Source of the DNA: Psychromicrobium xiongbiense
GTDB lineage: Bacteria > Actinomycetota > Actinomycetes > Actinomycetales > Micrococcaceae
Direction: 5' to 3'
NCBI RefSeq assembly: GCF_030271165.1
Contig: NZ_JASSZH010000017.1
Coordinates: 1-64,000 of the forward strand
Length of the DNA: 64,000 nt
The translations under genes and the position numbers were made by a program. Under the pieces are notes generated by a model. That model was not told where the DNA came from and did no database searches. It was given only the letters and a program-made list of their open reading frames with translations. Below, in pieces: positions 16,027 through 25,615 of this stretch. The first letter of the stretch is position 1; each line of letters starts with the position of its first letter.

Positions 16027-19000
16027 ATGTATTCATTACTCAGACGTTTCGGCATCGTGCCGCGTGCGCGACACCTAAGGAGACACCTTCGAGGGCGGCC
16101 TGTGGCAGGCTTGGCTGCGCTCCTAACCATGCTGTTAGCGGTGCCTGTGGCATTGCTAACGCCGCTGGCGGCCAACGCGGCTACGCCGGTCTACCAGCTG
16201 ACGGGAACGTGGCTGAACCCGCCTGCTCAAACACAGCGGGGGGATCTGCTGGCTAGCGAGTGGCATCTGAACGTCAATGATTCGGTCAATCCGCCGTCCA
16301 ATGCCCCGGTGGACAATGTCACCTTCTCTGCCACCGTCGCGAGTGGTGTTTTTGCCTCGCTGCCCAGCATCTGCTCCGGGACCGGTTCGGCGATCAGCGC
16401 CGATGGTTCGACCTTGACCTGCAACGTGGGCACACGGAACATGGGTACTGCTGTGGTGGTCCAGACCCCGGTTCGCGTCACTGGGAACACCGGCAGCGCA
16501 GTATCCATAGCCGGCAGTGTTGGTGGCGTCAAAGCAGCGCTTCCGCCGATCCCGATCAAAAACACCTTCGGTATCGATATGGTGTGGGGCCAGCCCACGC
16601 CCTGGAACGACCTTGGCGGCGGCTTTCGCTACACCAACTTCCCCTTCACGCTGAACCTGCTCAAGGGATCTGACGCGGGCCCGGACAGCGTGACATACCA
16701 CCTCACGCTGGATACCTTGACAGGGGCGACGCCGGGAATGGGCGTCATGGCGACGCAACGCTATCAGAATGGTGCAAGCTGCTTCCCGTATGATCCAGGA
16801 TCGGGTGGGGCCGATTTGCATCCCTTCTCGGCGGGTGCGTCTCCAGCGCAGACGGCACCTTTTGTGAAGTCCTGCACGCTGGTGCAGACGGGCCCGACCA
16901 CTTACACCATGACGCTGACCGGCATTGACTACTCCTTGCGGCAGGTGCCAACGTTGGATTCAACGGGGAAGGCCTTGCCTGCTGGTCAGGTTGCTGTTGC
17001 CTCAGGACTGATCGGCTTCCAGTGGCCGCTCACTAACTCGGACGCCGTGACCTTGCGACTCACTGGCGATTCCCCGACCTACACCGCGGCAACCGGTGTC
17101 GTGGCCCAGGACGATCCCAGCAACAATGTCGAGACCAAGGTGATTCCTCCGATCGGCGGATTCGCCGCGGGATGGGACCGCGGGTATTCTCACTCGGGCG
17201 GCAGCTACTGGGATGACAACTACCGAGTCTCACCTGGTAGCACTGTTCAGAGCGCCGCCTGGACCAAGGACTTTGGGAATGGGCAGCCTATCGCTCCGAC
17301 GGCAATGGTTGGTGTGTGCCAGTTCATCGACAACAGGTATGTCACTTATCAGGACTCTCAAATTCTGACACAAGGTGGTGCGATCTTAGACACCACAGGA
17401 ATGTCCCTGGAGTACTACGTCGGAGCGGCCGATGCTGCTGATCCGAACGCACTCAGCTGCAATCAGGGAGGGGCAGATCCGGGTGCCACAGGTTGGACCA
17501 CGACGCTCCCCACTGACCTGAGTGCCGTGCGGGGCGTCAGGGTACAGGCGCCTATGTCGCTGATGCAGCAGCGGATGACCGCGGAGGTGGACATCCACAT
17601 CCATGCCACAGTTAACAGCAATGTCGCCACAGGGCAGGACGTCTGGACCTTTGGTTCGGAGCGCACTGGTGGTAGCAGCTGGGTCGATCCCGGCCGCGAC
17701 ACCAATGGCAGTGGATTCACCCCAACACCCAACGCGCAGTACCCCTACACCACTGGCACCCGGGACATCTTCCGGGTTGTCGCGGCCGTTGGAAACATCG
17801 CTAAATCCGCCTCACCGTCGACATTGAAGGGCGGTGATCAGGTCACCTATACCTTGACATACTCGGCTGCGCGATACGGGGCTCCAGCTGGGACCACCCT
17901 GGACGGAGTGGTCATCACGGACACGCTGCCGACCGGCCTCACGTACGTTGCGGGGTCGGCAAGTCCAGAGCCACAGGTCAACGGTCAGGTGCTCACCTGG
18001 ACACTCAACGGGGTGCCCTACAACGCTGATCAGGCCCTGACATATAAAGCGACCGTCCCTGCGACGGCCGTTCCGGGTTCCGTGCTGACCAACAATGTCG
18101 GGTTGAAGGTTCCTGGTGACAACCGCGACCCGGCCACAACTCCCGGCCTGAATGCCCACGCAGACGTCACAGTGGCAACTGACGCTGTCACGGTGATTGG
18201 TAAGGTTGCCGATTCTCCGTTCATCCCCAACCCGGACGGAACGGGGAACGGCCCGGGCTCCTGGACCGTGACCCTCAAGTCCCAGGATGCGCAACCGCAG
18301 TCCTACACGGACATTATCGACGTCCTGCCCTACAACGGTGACGGTCGGGGGACGACGTTCTCTGGCACCTACCAGGTCACCGATGTTTTGCCTGATGCTT
18401 CAGGTGGCACCGTGTACTACTCGAGCGCTGCCCCGGGAGGCCTCAGCGATGATCCCGCGGATCCCTCCAATGGTGCGGCAAATAGTGTTGCTGGCAATAC
18501 GGTGGGGTGGACCACGACCAAACCGGCCAACGTCACGGCTATCCGCGTGATTGCAGGCACCCTCAACCCGGGGGCCATCCGGACCTTCCAGGTGAAGATC
18601 GCAACCCAGGGGGCCAAGGGCTACGACCAGTACGTCAACAGGGCTCAAGGCCGTGCAAGTCACACCCAACTGGTGATGCGCACCTCGGCAACCCTGACCA
18701 TTGCCCCCTACAACTCGGCAAGTCTGAAGAAGTATGTTCAGGACAAGCAAGGAGTGTGGCATGACGCAAACGATCCCTCGGATTACCCGACGTTTGCCGT
18801 AGGGGACACTGTGGTATTCCGTCTGGTGATTACCAACACCGGACAGGGCACCTTGACCAATATTGTGGTGAAGGACGATCTATACGCCGACTGCGGGTTC
18901 ACCGTGGCATCGTTGGCGCCCGGCGAGGAGAAGTCCAATGAGTGCACTAGGCAGGCCGTCAAAGGAACCACTGTCAACACGGCGTCCGCCACGACGGATG

Positions 19001-19635
19001 TACCTCCTGTCGGACCGCCGCCGGTCATCCCTCCTGATCCTGCGGGCTACACTGCCTATCCCAAGCCAGTGCTGACGGTTCAGAAGACCTCTGACCCGGT
19101 ATCGGGGAGTGAAGTCAAGGGTGGCGACAGCATCAAGTACACGGTGACGGCCACGAACGCCAGTCAGGACAAGGATGCGGTGCTCACTACCGTTACCCTC
19201 ACTGATGACCTCTCCAAGGTTCTGAACAGTGCGTCGCTGGTGCAGGGTTCCCTGGTGGCGACGCTCGATGGTCAGCCGGTTGCGGCGCCCGCCGTGACAG
19301 GCACGACGCTGAGCTGGACCGGTGGCCCGCTTGCTATGGGCAAGAGCGTGGTGCTGACCTACCAGGTCACGGTCAATGCCGACGTTGCGCCTAACAGCAC
19401 GCTACTGAATGCCGTGGTTGGCCATGGCACCTCGCCCGGGGGGAAAGTGGATTCCAACTGTATGCCAGGTGGCAATGATCCGCGCTGCTTCACCACACAG
19501 AACACCCCGGGTGTTCTGGCGAGTACCGGTAGCGAGGTGCTGGTGCCCTTGGCTTTGGCTGGGATTCTGATCCTGAGCGGTGGACTCACCGTGATGGCGA
19601 CCCGATCACGCTGGACGGCCCGTCGAGTTCGCTAG
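16027..19635 (+). CDS. large LAxTG-anchored surface protein with DUF11-type repeats
   Basis: This 1202-residue protein is exported and cell-wall anchored. It has a basic N-terminus and a hydrophobic signal segment (residues about 25-50, ending AANAA). A long extracellular part follows, then LASTG at 1164-1168, a hydrophobic stretch and a basic tail (RSRWTARRVR). LAxTG is the motif associated with class E sortases in actinobacteria. From about residue 590 onward there are beta-rich DUF11-like domains: KGGDQVTYTLTYSA, VGDTVVFRLVITNTG and KGGDSIKYTVTATNAS. Such domains are common in adhesins and pilus-like proteins. ATG 16027 has GAGGAGAG 3 nt upstream; an upstream GTG in frame is less likely. 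The TetR gene and operators upstream imply regulated expression. The ligand is unknown and no sortase is in the window. Confidence 0.85.
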   Translation: MYSLLRRFGIVPRARHLRRHLRGRPVAGLAALLTMLLAVPVALLTPLAANAATPVYQLTGTWLNPPAQTQRGDLLASEWHLNVNDSVNPPSNAPVDNVTFSATVASGVFASLPSICSGTGSAISADGSTLTCNVGTRNMGTAVVVQTPVRVTGNTGSAVSIAGSVGGVKAALPPIPIKNTFGIDMVWGQPTPWNDLGGGFRYTNFPFTLNLLKGSDAGPDSVTYHLTLDTLTGATPGMGVMATQRYQNGASCFPYDPGSGGADLHPFSAGASPAQTAPFVKSCTLVQTGPTTYTMTLTGIDYSLRQVPTLDSTGKALPAGQVAVASGLIGFQWPLTNSDAVTLRLTGDSPTYTAATGVVAQDDPSNNVETKVIPPIGGFAAGWDRGYSHSGGSYWDDNYRVSPGSTVQSAAWTKDFGNGQPIAPTAMVGVCQFIDNRYVTYQDSQILTQGGAILDTTGMSLEYYVGAADAADPNALSCNQGGADPGATGWTTTLPTDLSAVRGVRVQAPMSLMQQRMTAEVDIHIHATVNSNVATGQDVWTFGSERTGGSSWVDPGRDTNGSGFTPTPNAQYPYTTGTRDIFRVVAAVGNIAKSASPSTLKGGDQVTYTLTYSAARYGAPAGTTLDGVVITDTLPTGLTYVAGSASPEPQVNGQVLTWTLNGVPYNADQALTYKATVPATAVPGSVLTNNVGLKVPGDNRDPATTPGLNAHADVTVATDAVTVIGKVADSPFIPNPDGTGNGPGSWTVTLKSQDAQPQSYTDIIDVLPYNGDGRGTTFSGTYQVTDVLPDASGGTVYYSSAAPGGLSDDPADPSNGAANSVAGNTVGWTTTKPANVTAIRVIAGTLNPGAIRTFQVKIATQGAKGYDQYVNRAQGRASHTQLVMRTSATLTIAPYNSASLKKYVQDKQGVWHDANDPSDYPTFAVGDTVVFRLVITNTGQGTLTNIVVKDDLYADCGFTVASLAPGEEKSNECTRQAVKGTTVNTASATTDVPPVGPPPVIPPDPAGYTAYPKPVLTVQKTSDPVSGSEVKGGDSIKYTVTATNASQDKDAVLTTVTLTDDLSKVLNSASLVQGSLVATLDGQPVAAPAVTGTTLSWTGGPLAMGKSVVLTYQVTVNADVAPNSTLLNAVVGHGTSPGGKVDSNCMPGGNDPRCFTTQNTPGVLASTGSEVLVPLALAGILILSGGLTVMATRSRWTARRVR

Positions 19636-19681
19636 GTGGAAGCTAACGTGTTCCGCACCGAGAGGTAGTTCACGTTGACCC

Positions 19682-19723
19682 CAGGTTGGGGCGTTGCATC
19701 GGATGTTACAACGCCCCAACCTG
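19682..19723 (+). terminator. terminator-like hairpin after the surface-protein gene
   Basis: Perfect 15-base arms (19682-19696 and 19709-19723) around a 12-nt loop lie 46 nt downstream of the stop codon. The stem is strong, but the following bases lack a clear U-tract. Confidence 0.6.
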
Positions 19724-19795
19724 CGTTAACCTGCCGGGCCAGCTTGCCGGTGTAACCCGATCCCGTGCTATTTGTGGCTAGCGGTTCCGACTGGG

Positions 19796-19868
19796 CTCGG
19801 GGTTGAGTGTGCACTTTTGCAGAGTGATATTCCGAATTACTCTGCAAAAGTGCACACTCAACCCCGAG
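19796..19868. repeat. 30-bp perfect inverted repeat with 13-nt spacer
   Basis: The arms 19796-19825 and 19839-19868 are exact reverse complements over 30 bases, and up to three further pairs are possible inside the spacer. It sits in a 372-nt gap between the surface-protein gene and a TPR relic. It contains TTGAGTG and TGCA words also found in the repeat at 15140-15179. It could be a strong terminator, a mobile-element end or a regulatory structure; I cannot decide which. Apart from this and the hairpin at 19682-19723, I see nothing functional in 19636-20007. Confidence 0.8.
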
Positions 19869-20007
19869 AGCGGCTCTGGTGAGATAGTCCGAAGGCTCCG
19901 AAGTGGATCGGTTCCAGATAGGTCTTATGCCGAGCCAACATGTCATGCCGTCCACCATGCGAGACCCAATAGGTGCAGGTCCTCTGACTGAGGCCCGTTT
20001 CTGCCGG

Positions 20008-20172
20008 GCGCCGGCAGCAGCGGGAGGCCGCGAGGGGCTGCAGAATCTGGATGAGGCGATCGGATTTGCGGCGGCGCAGCAGGCGGCCGGGAAGATGGCC
20101 GATCTGCGGTTCGCCAAAGCGTGGGACCCACTGGTTCTGGGGGAGCCCGATGGCCGCGTAGCTGAGTTAGGC
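20008..20172 (+). pseudogene. relic of a TPR-protein gene (fragment)
   Basis: This stretch encodes EGLQNLDEAIGFAAAQQAAG and ADLRFAK in one frame. It is clearly homologous to the intact TPR gene's residues of about 826-880 (EGLQNLDEAIGIAAAQQANW, ADLRFAK), in the same orientation 5.5 kb away. By eye about three quarters of bases match, then similarity stops abruptly at both ends. No start codon or longer reading frame of this family remains. It is a relic of a paralogue or of a diverged duplication, not a recent copy. The following 20173-20333 shows no recognisable feature. Confidence 0.75.
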
Positions 20173-20333
20173 CTGCCGCTCGGCATGCACGCTCAACCCA
20201 GCGAACCGCTCTGGCGGCGCCTGGCCGAGGTCTCTGGAGGGACCGGGTCTACTGGGGGTTTCGGATCGTTCCAACGCATCATGTTCTTCACCAGGCCCGA
20301 CTCGAAAGCCTCGGGATCCCCTGAAGAATCATG

Positions 20334-21065
20334 TCAAGATGCCCGGCTGGGTTGTTTCGTGGAATCATTTGGTTTTGCCCGGATAGCAGGTTGGGGTTTC
20401 GGGCCTTGTTTGGCGGTGGCCAGGGTTTGCAGTTCGGCGCAGAGGGCCTGGATCTGACGCTGGATCGCGGCCGGATTCAAGGGTTTGTTCTCCCGCCTTA
20501 GCCGGGTCTTGACTTCCCGGGCGACGGTGCCGGTGTCGGCCAGGACGCGCTGGAACGGGGTCGCGGGCCGGTCGTATGTTTTGCTGACCTTGGCGCCGGT
20601 CCGGACTTTGCCAACGAGTTTCTGCTGTGGTGCGAAGTGGTTGGTCAGCAGCCGTTGGAGAGCCCAGATACGGTTCAGGAGCTCCAGCTCGGCGGGGGTG
20701 TCGTAGCGGTGGTAGCCGACGGTCTGGCGGATGATGTGCCAGTTCTTTTGCTCCGCGTGGGCGCCGTCGTTCTTGTTCCCGGACCGGGACCTGGTGAAGG
20801 TCAGGTTTTCCTGCTCGCACCAGCGGAACAGTTCCCAGTTGATGAACTCGCTCCCGTTGTCCGAGTCGATGCCCAGGATCGGGAACGGGAACTTCGTGGT
20901 GGCCTCTTTGATGGCGGCGAATACCCATTTCTGGGCTTTGTTTTTCACCGAGACGGTCTCGGTCCAGCCGGTCGCGATGTCGGTGATGTCGAGGGTGAAG
21001 CAGAACTCTCCCTTGGAATTCCCGCCTTCGTGGCCGACGAGGTCGATCTCCACGAATCCGGGCCG
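20334..21065 (-). mobile_element. 5'-truncated DDE transposase (rve integrase core) of an insertion sequence
   Basis: The frame (longest start GTG at 21053, 239 residues) encodes an rve-type catalytic domain. The acidic triad is visible: Asp in VEIDLVGHEGG, Asp in GIDSDNGSEF and Glu in NDGAHAEQKNWH. A basic C-terminal region follows. The normal N-terminal DNA-binding half is absent. Homology appears to begin around RPGFVEIDL (about 21065), directly joined to the 3' part of a membrane-protein gene. No terminal inverted repeats or target duplications were found. The element is presumably inactive. Confidence 0.8.
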
Positions 21066-21535
21066 GGTGCGGCACCGTCGTCCGGGGTCACGCCGTCCGG
21101 GGTTCCCGGTTCCTGCGGAGCCGGTTCATAGTGCAGCCAGCTCCCGGTCTTGCGGTCGTCGCGCCGCGTTCGCATCACGATGACGGCGCAGATCGTGATC
21201 GTCCCGGCCGTGACGGATCCGAGAGTGAGGGTCGTCTGCCGGTTCTGGCGAGCCGAGTCGCAGGCTTGCGCGAGCGAGGCCTCTGCCGTCGCCGTCATCT
21301 GGCTCGTGATGTCGGTATCGCTGTAGCCGACGGCCTTCAGCCAGTCCTTGATCAGCAGGGCGCCCTCGCTGTTGGAGGCATAGAGCAGGCCGACGTCGCC
21401 GTCAGCTGTAGGCCCGAGGGGGGAGCAGGCGAACGTTGCCTGGGTGGTGTTCACTTTCACCGGTACGGGTGACAGCCACAGCCAGCCGAGCACAACGACC
21501 GCTACGATGACGAACATTCCGGTAGTCCAACGCAT
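20945..21535 (-). CDS. membrane protein with 3' end replaced by transposase sequence
   Basis: The 196-residue frame starts at ATG 21535 (MRWTTGMFVIV). It has an N-terminal membrane span, an extracellular stretch with cysteines (FACSPLG, QACDSA), a second span (SVTAGTITICAVIVMRT) and a polar cytoplasmic tail. Native sequence probably ends near 21065. From there the tail (WRSTSSATKAG onward) is read out of frame through the transposase, so the C-terminus is artefactual. I do not recognise the family. Whether the shortened protein still works is unknown. It is divergent from rpoB. Confidence 0.55.
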   Translation of the reverse strand: MRWTTGMFVIVAVVVLGWLWLSPVPVKVNTTQATFACSPLGPTADGDVGLLYASNSEGALLIKDWLKAVGYSDTDITSQMTATAEASLAQACDSARQNRQTTLTLGSVTAGTITICAVIVMRTRRDDRKTGSWLHYEPAPQEPGTPDGVTPDDGAAPGPDSWRSTSSATKAGIPRESSASPSTSPTSRPAGPRPSR

Positions 21536-21643
21536 GGAATAACACCCTACCGGACGGCTGTTCCCGGCAGGAGGCGGATTTCTGCGATGGAAGACCCGGC
21601 CAGGTCCTTGCACCATCGCTGCATGGGGCGTACTCTGATGGGC

Positions 21644-21672
21644 TGGACATGTTTGCGTCTATGGGTTATGCT
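21644..21672 (+). promoter_or_regulatory. probable rpoB promoter
   Basis: TGGACA (21644-21649) and TATGCT (21667-21672) are spaced by 17 nt. The predicted transcript has a leader of about 145 nt before the rpoB start. It lies between the divergent truncated membrane gene and rpoB. This assignment is by motif only. Confidence 0.55.
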
Positions 21673-21822
21673 GAAAGTTCGCGTCTTCTCTGTGTACCTT
21701 TAGCCTTCATATAGCGGTGGGCTCGCCATGCTCCGGATTCACTCCGGACAGCTGGTTGAGGTGGTCCGGTTCCCGGCAACAGAGGGGCGTAGCAAGCCTG
21801 ATGGTCTGTGGAAGGATCCCTC

Positions 21823-24800
21823 TTGGTCGCCTCAAGCGCCTCTCATAATCAAACCGCTAGCAACTCCGGATTCAGCACAGATGGTGCTACCCGGCGTGTC
21901 TCATTCGCTAAGATTCACGAACCTCTCGATGTTCCGAATCTGCTCGCCCTCCAGACCGAGAGCTTTGACTGGCTCGTCGGCAACGAGCGGTGGCAGGAAC
22001 GGATGCACAAGGCCGTCGATGCTGGGGACGAAAGCGTCGCCACCACTTCGGGCCTCTCCGACATCTTTGAGGAAATCTCCCCGATCGAGGATTTCCAGGG
22101 CACCATGTCCCTGAGTTTCTCCGATCCGGAGTTCGCGGACCCGAAGTACACCGTGGCCGAATGCAAGGATCGCGATGCGACCTTCTCGGCTCCGCTGTAC
22201 GTCAAGGCCGAGTTCATGAACAACAACACGGGCGAAATCAAGCAGCAGACCGTGTTCATGGGTGACTTCCCGCTGATGACGGACAAGGGCACCTTCGTGA
22301 TCAACGGCACGGAGCGCGTCGTCGTCTCCCAGTTGGTCCGTTCGCCCGGTGCTTACTTCGAGCGCACCGCAGACAAGACCAGTGACAAGGACATCTTCAC
22401 GGCGAAGATCATTCCGTCCCGTGGTGCCTGGTTCGAGCTCGAGATCGACAAGCGCGATCAGGTGGGCGTGCGTCTTGACCGTAAGCGTAAGCAGTCGGTC
22501 ACGGTGCTGCTCAAGGCTCTCGGCTGGACCGAAGGCCGGATCCTGGAAGAGTTCGGCGAGTTCGATTCGATCCGCGCCACGCTGGACAAGGATGGCACCG
22601 CCACTCGCGAGGATGCCTTGCTGGATATCTACCGCAAGCTCCGTCCGGGCGAGCCGCCGACCGTTGAGGCCGCGCAGACGCTGCTTGACAATCTCTACTT
22701 CAACCCGAAGCGCTACGATCTGGCCAAGGTTGGCCGTTACAAGATCAACCGCAAGCTCGGCATCGACAAGTCTCTGGCTGCGCCGGACGCCTCGGTTCTG
22801 GACATCGATGACATCGTCGCGATGATCAAGTTCCTGGTCACCCTGCACGCTGGTGGCAAGACGCTCACCGGTAAGCGCGATGGCAAGGACGTCGAGATCC
22901 GCGTTGAGGTCGACGACATCGACCACTTTGGCAACCGTCGTATCCGCGCCGTGGGCGAGCTCATCGAGAACCAGGTCCGCACGGGCCTGTCCCGGATGGA
23001 GCGCGTTGTCCGTGAGCGGATGACCACGCAGGACGTCGAGGCGATCACCCCGCAGACCCTGATCAACATCCGCCCCGTGGTGGCAGCGATCAAGGAGTTC
23101 TTCGGAACCTCTCAGCTGTCCCAGTTTATGGACCAGAACAACCCGCTGGCCGGTCTGACGCACAAGCGTCGTCTCTCCGCGCTGGGCCCGGGTGGTCTCT
23201 CCCGTGACCGAGCCGGCATGGAAGTCCGTGACGTCCACCCGTCCCACTACGGCCGTATGTGCCCCATCGAAACCCCTGAAGGCCCGAACATCGGTCTGAT
23301 CGGTTCGCTGGCTTCCTACGGTCGGATCAATCCCTTCGGCTTCATCGAGACCCCGTACCGCAAGGTGTCCAAGGGTCACGTCTCTGATGACGTCGATTAC
23401 CTGACCGCTGATGACGAGGTCGAGGTGGTGATCGCTCAGGCGAACGCACCGCTGGATGCGAACAACAACTTCGTCGAAGACATGGTCCTGGTCCGTCAGC
23501 GTGGCGGCGGTGGCGAGCCCGTTCTGATCCCGGCCGACGAGGTCGAGTACATGGACGTGTCCCCGCGCCAGATGGTGTCGGTGGCCACCGCCCTGATCCC
23601 GTTCCTTGAGCACGATGACGCCAACCGCGCACTCATGGGTGCGAACATGCAGCGTCAGGCTGTGCCGCTGGTCCGTTCCGAGGCCCCCGTGGTGGGCACC
23701 GGTATGGAGCGCGCGGCCGCTGTGGACGCGGGCGACGTCGTCATTGCCAAGAAGGCCGGTGTGGTCACCGAGGTCTCGGCTGATCTGGTCATCATGCTCA
23801 ACGATGACGGCACGGAAACCAGCTACCGCATCGCCAAGTTCAACCGCTCCAACCAGGGCAACTCCTACAACCAGCGTGTGCTGGTCTCCGAGGGCGCACG
23901 TCTGGAGGTCGGCGGCATCATCGCTGACGGCCCGGCAACGGATCAGGGTGAACTCGCCCTGGGCAAGAACCTCCTCGTGGCGTTCATGTCCTGGGAAGGC
24001 CACAACTTCGAGGATGCGATCATTCTCTCGCAGCGCCTGGTGTCGGAGGACGTGCTGTCCTCCATCCACATCGAGGAGCACGAGATCGACGCCCGTGACA
24101 CCAAGCTCGGTGCCGAGGAGATCACCCGGGACATCCCGAACGTCTCCGAGGAGATTCTGGCTGGCCTGGACGAGCGCGGTATCATCCACATCGGTGCCGA
24201 GGTCGACACGGGAGACATCCTGGTCGGCAAGGTCACCCCGAAGGGTGAGACCGAGCTGACTCCGGAAGAGCGCCTGTTGCGGGCCATCTTCGGTGAGAAG
24301 TCCCGTGAAGTCCGTGACACCTCACTCAAGGTGCCCCACGGCGAGTCCGGCACCGTGATCGGCGTTCGGGTCTTTGACCGGGACTCCGATGACGAGTTGG
24401 CTCCCGGTGTGAACCAGCTGGTCCGCATCTACGTTGCTGCCAAGCGCAAGATCACCGACGGTGACAAGCTGGCAGGTCGTCACGGTAACAAGGGTGTCAT
24501 CTCCAAGATTCTGCCGATCGAGGATATGCCCTTCCTGGCGGACGGTACCCCGGTTGACGTGGTGCTGAACCCGCTGGGTGTGCCTGGTCGTATGAACGTC
24601 GGCCAGGTGCTGGAGACGCACCTTGGCTGGGTTGCCAAGACCGGTTGGAAGATCGAGGGCGAGCCTGAGTGGGTCAAGAACCTGCCGAACATGCCCCGTG
24701 AGACCGGCCCCAACCAGACCGTTGCCACCCCGGTGTTCGACGGCGCCCGCGAAGAGGAAATCGCTGGTCTGCTGAACTCCACCAATGTGACGCGTGACGG

Positions 24801-25338
24801 ACAGCGACTCATCGACGCCTCGGGTAAGACCCAGTTGTTCGATGGCCGCTCGGGGGAGCCGTTCCCGGATCCGATCTCCGTGGGCTACATGTACATCCTG
24901 AAGCTCCACCACCTGGTGGACGACAAGATCCACGCCCGTTCCACGGGCCCCTACTCCATGATCACCCAGCAGCCGCTGGGCGGTAAGGCCCAGTTCGGTG
25001 GCCAGCGCTTCGGTGAAATGGAAGTGTGGGCGCTGGAAGCCTACGGCGCCGCGTACACCCTGCAGGAACTGCTGACCATCAAGTCGGATGACATTCACGG
25101 TCGCGTGAAGGTCTACGAGGCGATCGTCAAGGGTGAGAACATCCCGGAGCCGGGCATCCCCGAATCCTTCAAGGTGCTTATCAAGGAAATGCAGTCGCTG
25201 TGCCTGAACGTCGAGGTCCTCTCGACTGACGGCACCACGATTGAAATGCGTGACTCGGATGAAGAAGTCTTCCGAGCCGCGGAAGAACTCGGCATCGACC
25301 TCTCCAGGTCCGAGCCGAACTCCGTCGAAGAAGTGTAA
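21823..25338 (+). CDS. rpoB: DNA-directed RNA polymerase subunit beta
   Basis: This 1171-residue subunit forms part of the RNA polymerase catalytic core. The rifampicin-binding region reads [16 protein letters not shown], then [20 protein letters not shown], with the sensitive-type Asp, His and Ser residues unchanged. Downstream, [17 protein letters not shown] and the C-terminal [19 protein letters not shown] are typical. The TTG start at 21823 (LVASSAS) is chosen because GGAAGGA ends 7 nt before it; GTG 21808 would also be in frame. rpoC follows after 277 nt. The ribosomal rplJ-rplL genes are not upstream; instead there is a broken transposase region. Confidence 0.98.
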   Translation: MVASSASHNQTASNSGFSTDGATRRVSFAKIHEPLDVPNLLALQTESFDWLVGNERWQERMHKAVDAGDESVATTSGLSDIFEEISPIEDFQGTMSLSFSDPEFADPKYTVAECKDRDATFSAPLYVKAEFMNNNTGEIKQQTVFMGDFPLMTDKGTFVINGTERVVVSQLVRSPGAYFERTADKTSDKDIFTAKIIPSRGAWFELEIDKRDQVGVRLDRKRKQSVTVLLKALGWTEGRILEEFGEFDSIRATLDKDGTATREDALLDIYRKLRPGEPPTVEAAQTLLDNLYFNPKRYDLAKVGRYKINRKLGIDKSLAAPDASVLDIDDIVAMIKFLVTLHAGGKTLTGKRDGKDVEIRVEVDDIDHFGNRRIRAVGELIENQVRTGLSRMERVVRERMTTQDVEAITPQTLINIRPVVAAIKEFFGTSQLSQFMDQNNPLAGLTHKRRLSALGPGGLSRDRAGMEVRDVHPSHYGRMCPIETPEGPNIGLIGSLASYGRINPFGFIETPYRKVSKGHVSDDVDYLTADDEVEVVIAQANAPLDANNNFVEDMVLVRQRGGGGEPVLIPADEVEYMDVSPRQMVSVATALIPFLEHDDANRALMGANMQRQAVPLVRSEAPVVGTGMERAAAVDAGDVVIAKKAGVVTEVSADLVIMLNDDGTETSYRIAKFNRSNQGNSYNQRVLVSEGARLEVGGIIADGPATDQGELALGKNLLVAFMSWEGHNFEDAIILSQRLVSEDVLSSIHIEEHEIDARDTKLGAEEITRDIPNVSEEILAGLDERGIIHIGAEVDTGDILVGKVTPKGETELTPEERLLRAIFGEKSREVRDTSLKVPHGESGTVIGVRVFDRDSDDELAPGVNQLVRIYVAAKRKITDGDKLAGRHGNKGVISKILPIEDMPFLADGTPVDVVLNPLGVPGRMNVGQVLETHLGWVAKTGWKIEGEPEWVKNLPNMPRETGPNQTVATPVFDGAREEEIAGLLNSTNVTRDGQRLIDASGKTQLFDGRSGEPFPDPISVGYMYILKLHHLVDDKIHARSTGPYSMITQQPLGGKAQFGGQRFGEMEVWALEAYGAAYTLQELLTIKSDDIHGRVKVYEAIVKGENIPEPGIPESFKVLIKEMQSLCLNVEVLSTDGTTIEMRDSDEEVFRAAEELGIDLSRSEPNSVEEV

Positions 25339-25341
25339 ACC

Positions 25342-25420
25342 CCTCGTATCCTTCGGGAATCTCCTCGGCGCCTGCTTCGCTTGACGGCGCTGACGGAGAT
25401 TCACCGAAAGGATACGAGGA
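25342..25420 (+). promoter_or_regulatory. long imperfect hairpin in the rpoB-rpoC spacer
   Basis: The segment 25342-25371 pairs with 25385-25420: CCTCGTATCC with GGATACGAGG at the base, then TTCGG, GAATCTCC and GGCGCC blocks with small bulges. It lacks a U-tract. A double-stranded stem this long is a candidate RNase III processing site or attenuator (inference). Confidence 0.6.
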
Positions 25421-25451
25421 CCGTGGTGGGCAAAGAGAGCAGCGCCAAGGG

Positions 25452-25508
25452 TGGGGCAGGAAAGTTTCTACGTGGCGGCGGAGCCGACACGAAAGAAACT
25501 GCCCCAAC
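25452..25508 (+). promoter_or_regulatory. second hairpin in the rpoB-rpoC spacer
   Basis: TGGGGCAG (from 25452) and the complementary CTGCCCCA (to 25507), with inner GTTTC/GAAAC pairing, form a second stem 108 nt upstream of the rpoC start. Its function is unknown. Confidence 0.45.
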
Positions 25509-25615
25509 CGCAAGCGAAGCAGGCGCCTAGGGCTTGGCTTTCCTCCGCACTCGCAGCACACCAGACACACAGACTCGTAAGACTTCAGATTTTCACGACA
25601 GAGAGACAGGACCCT

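Noticed and set aside
20334-21065. Complete insertion sequence with terminal repeats
   Set aside because: I searched both flanks by eye and found no matching terminal inverted repeats or target duplication; the N-terminal half of the transposase is also missing.
20365-21075. Alternative minus-strand frame in the transposase region
   Set aside because: It is a shifted-phase reading of the transposase; only the frame 20334-21053 has catalytic motifs.
21901-24189. Long minus-strand frame opposite rpoB
   Set aside because: It mirrors conserved rpoB codons on the other strand; it has no independent support.
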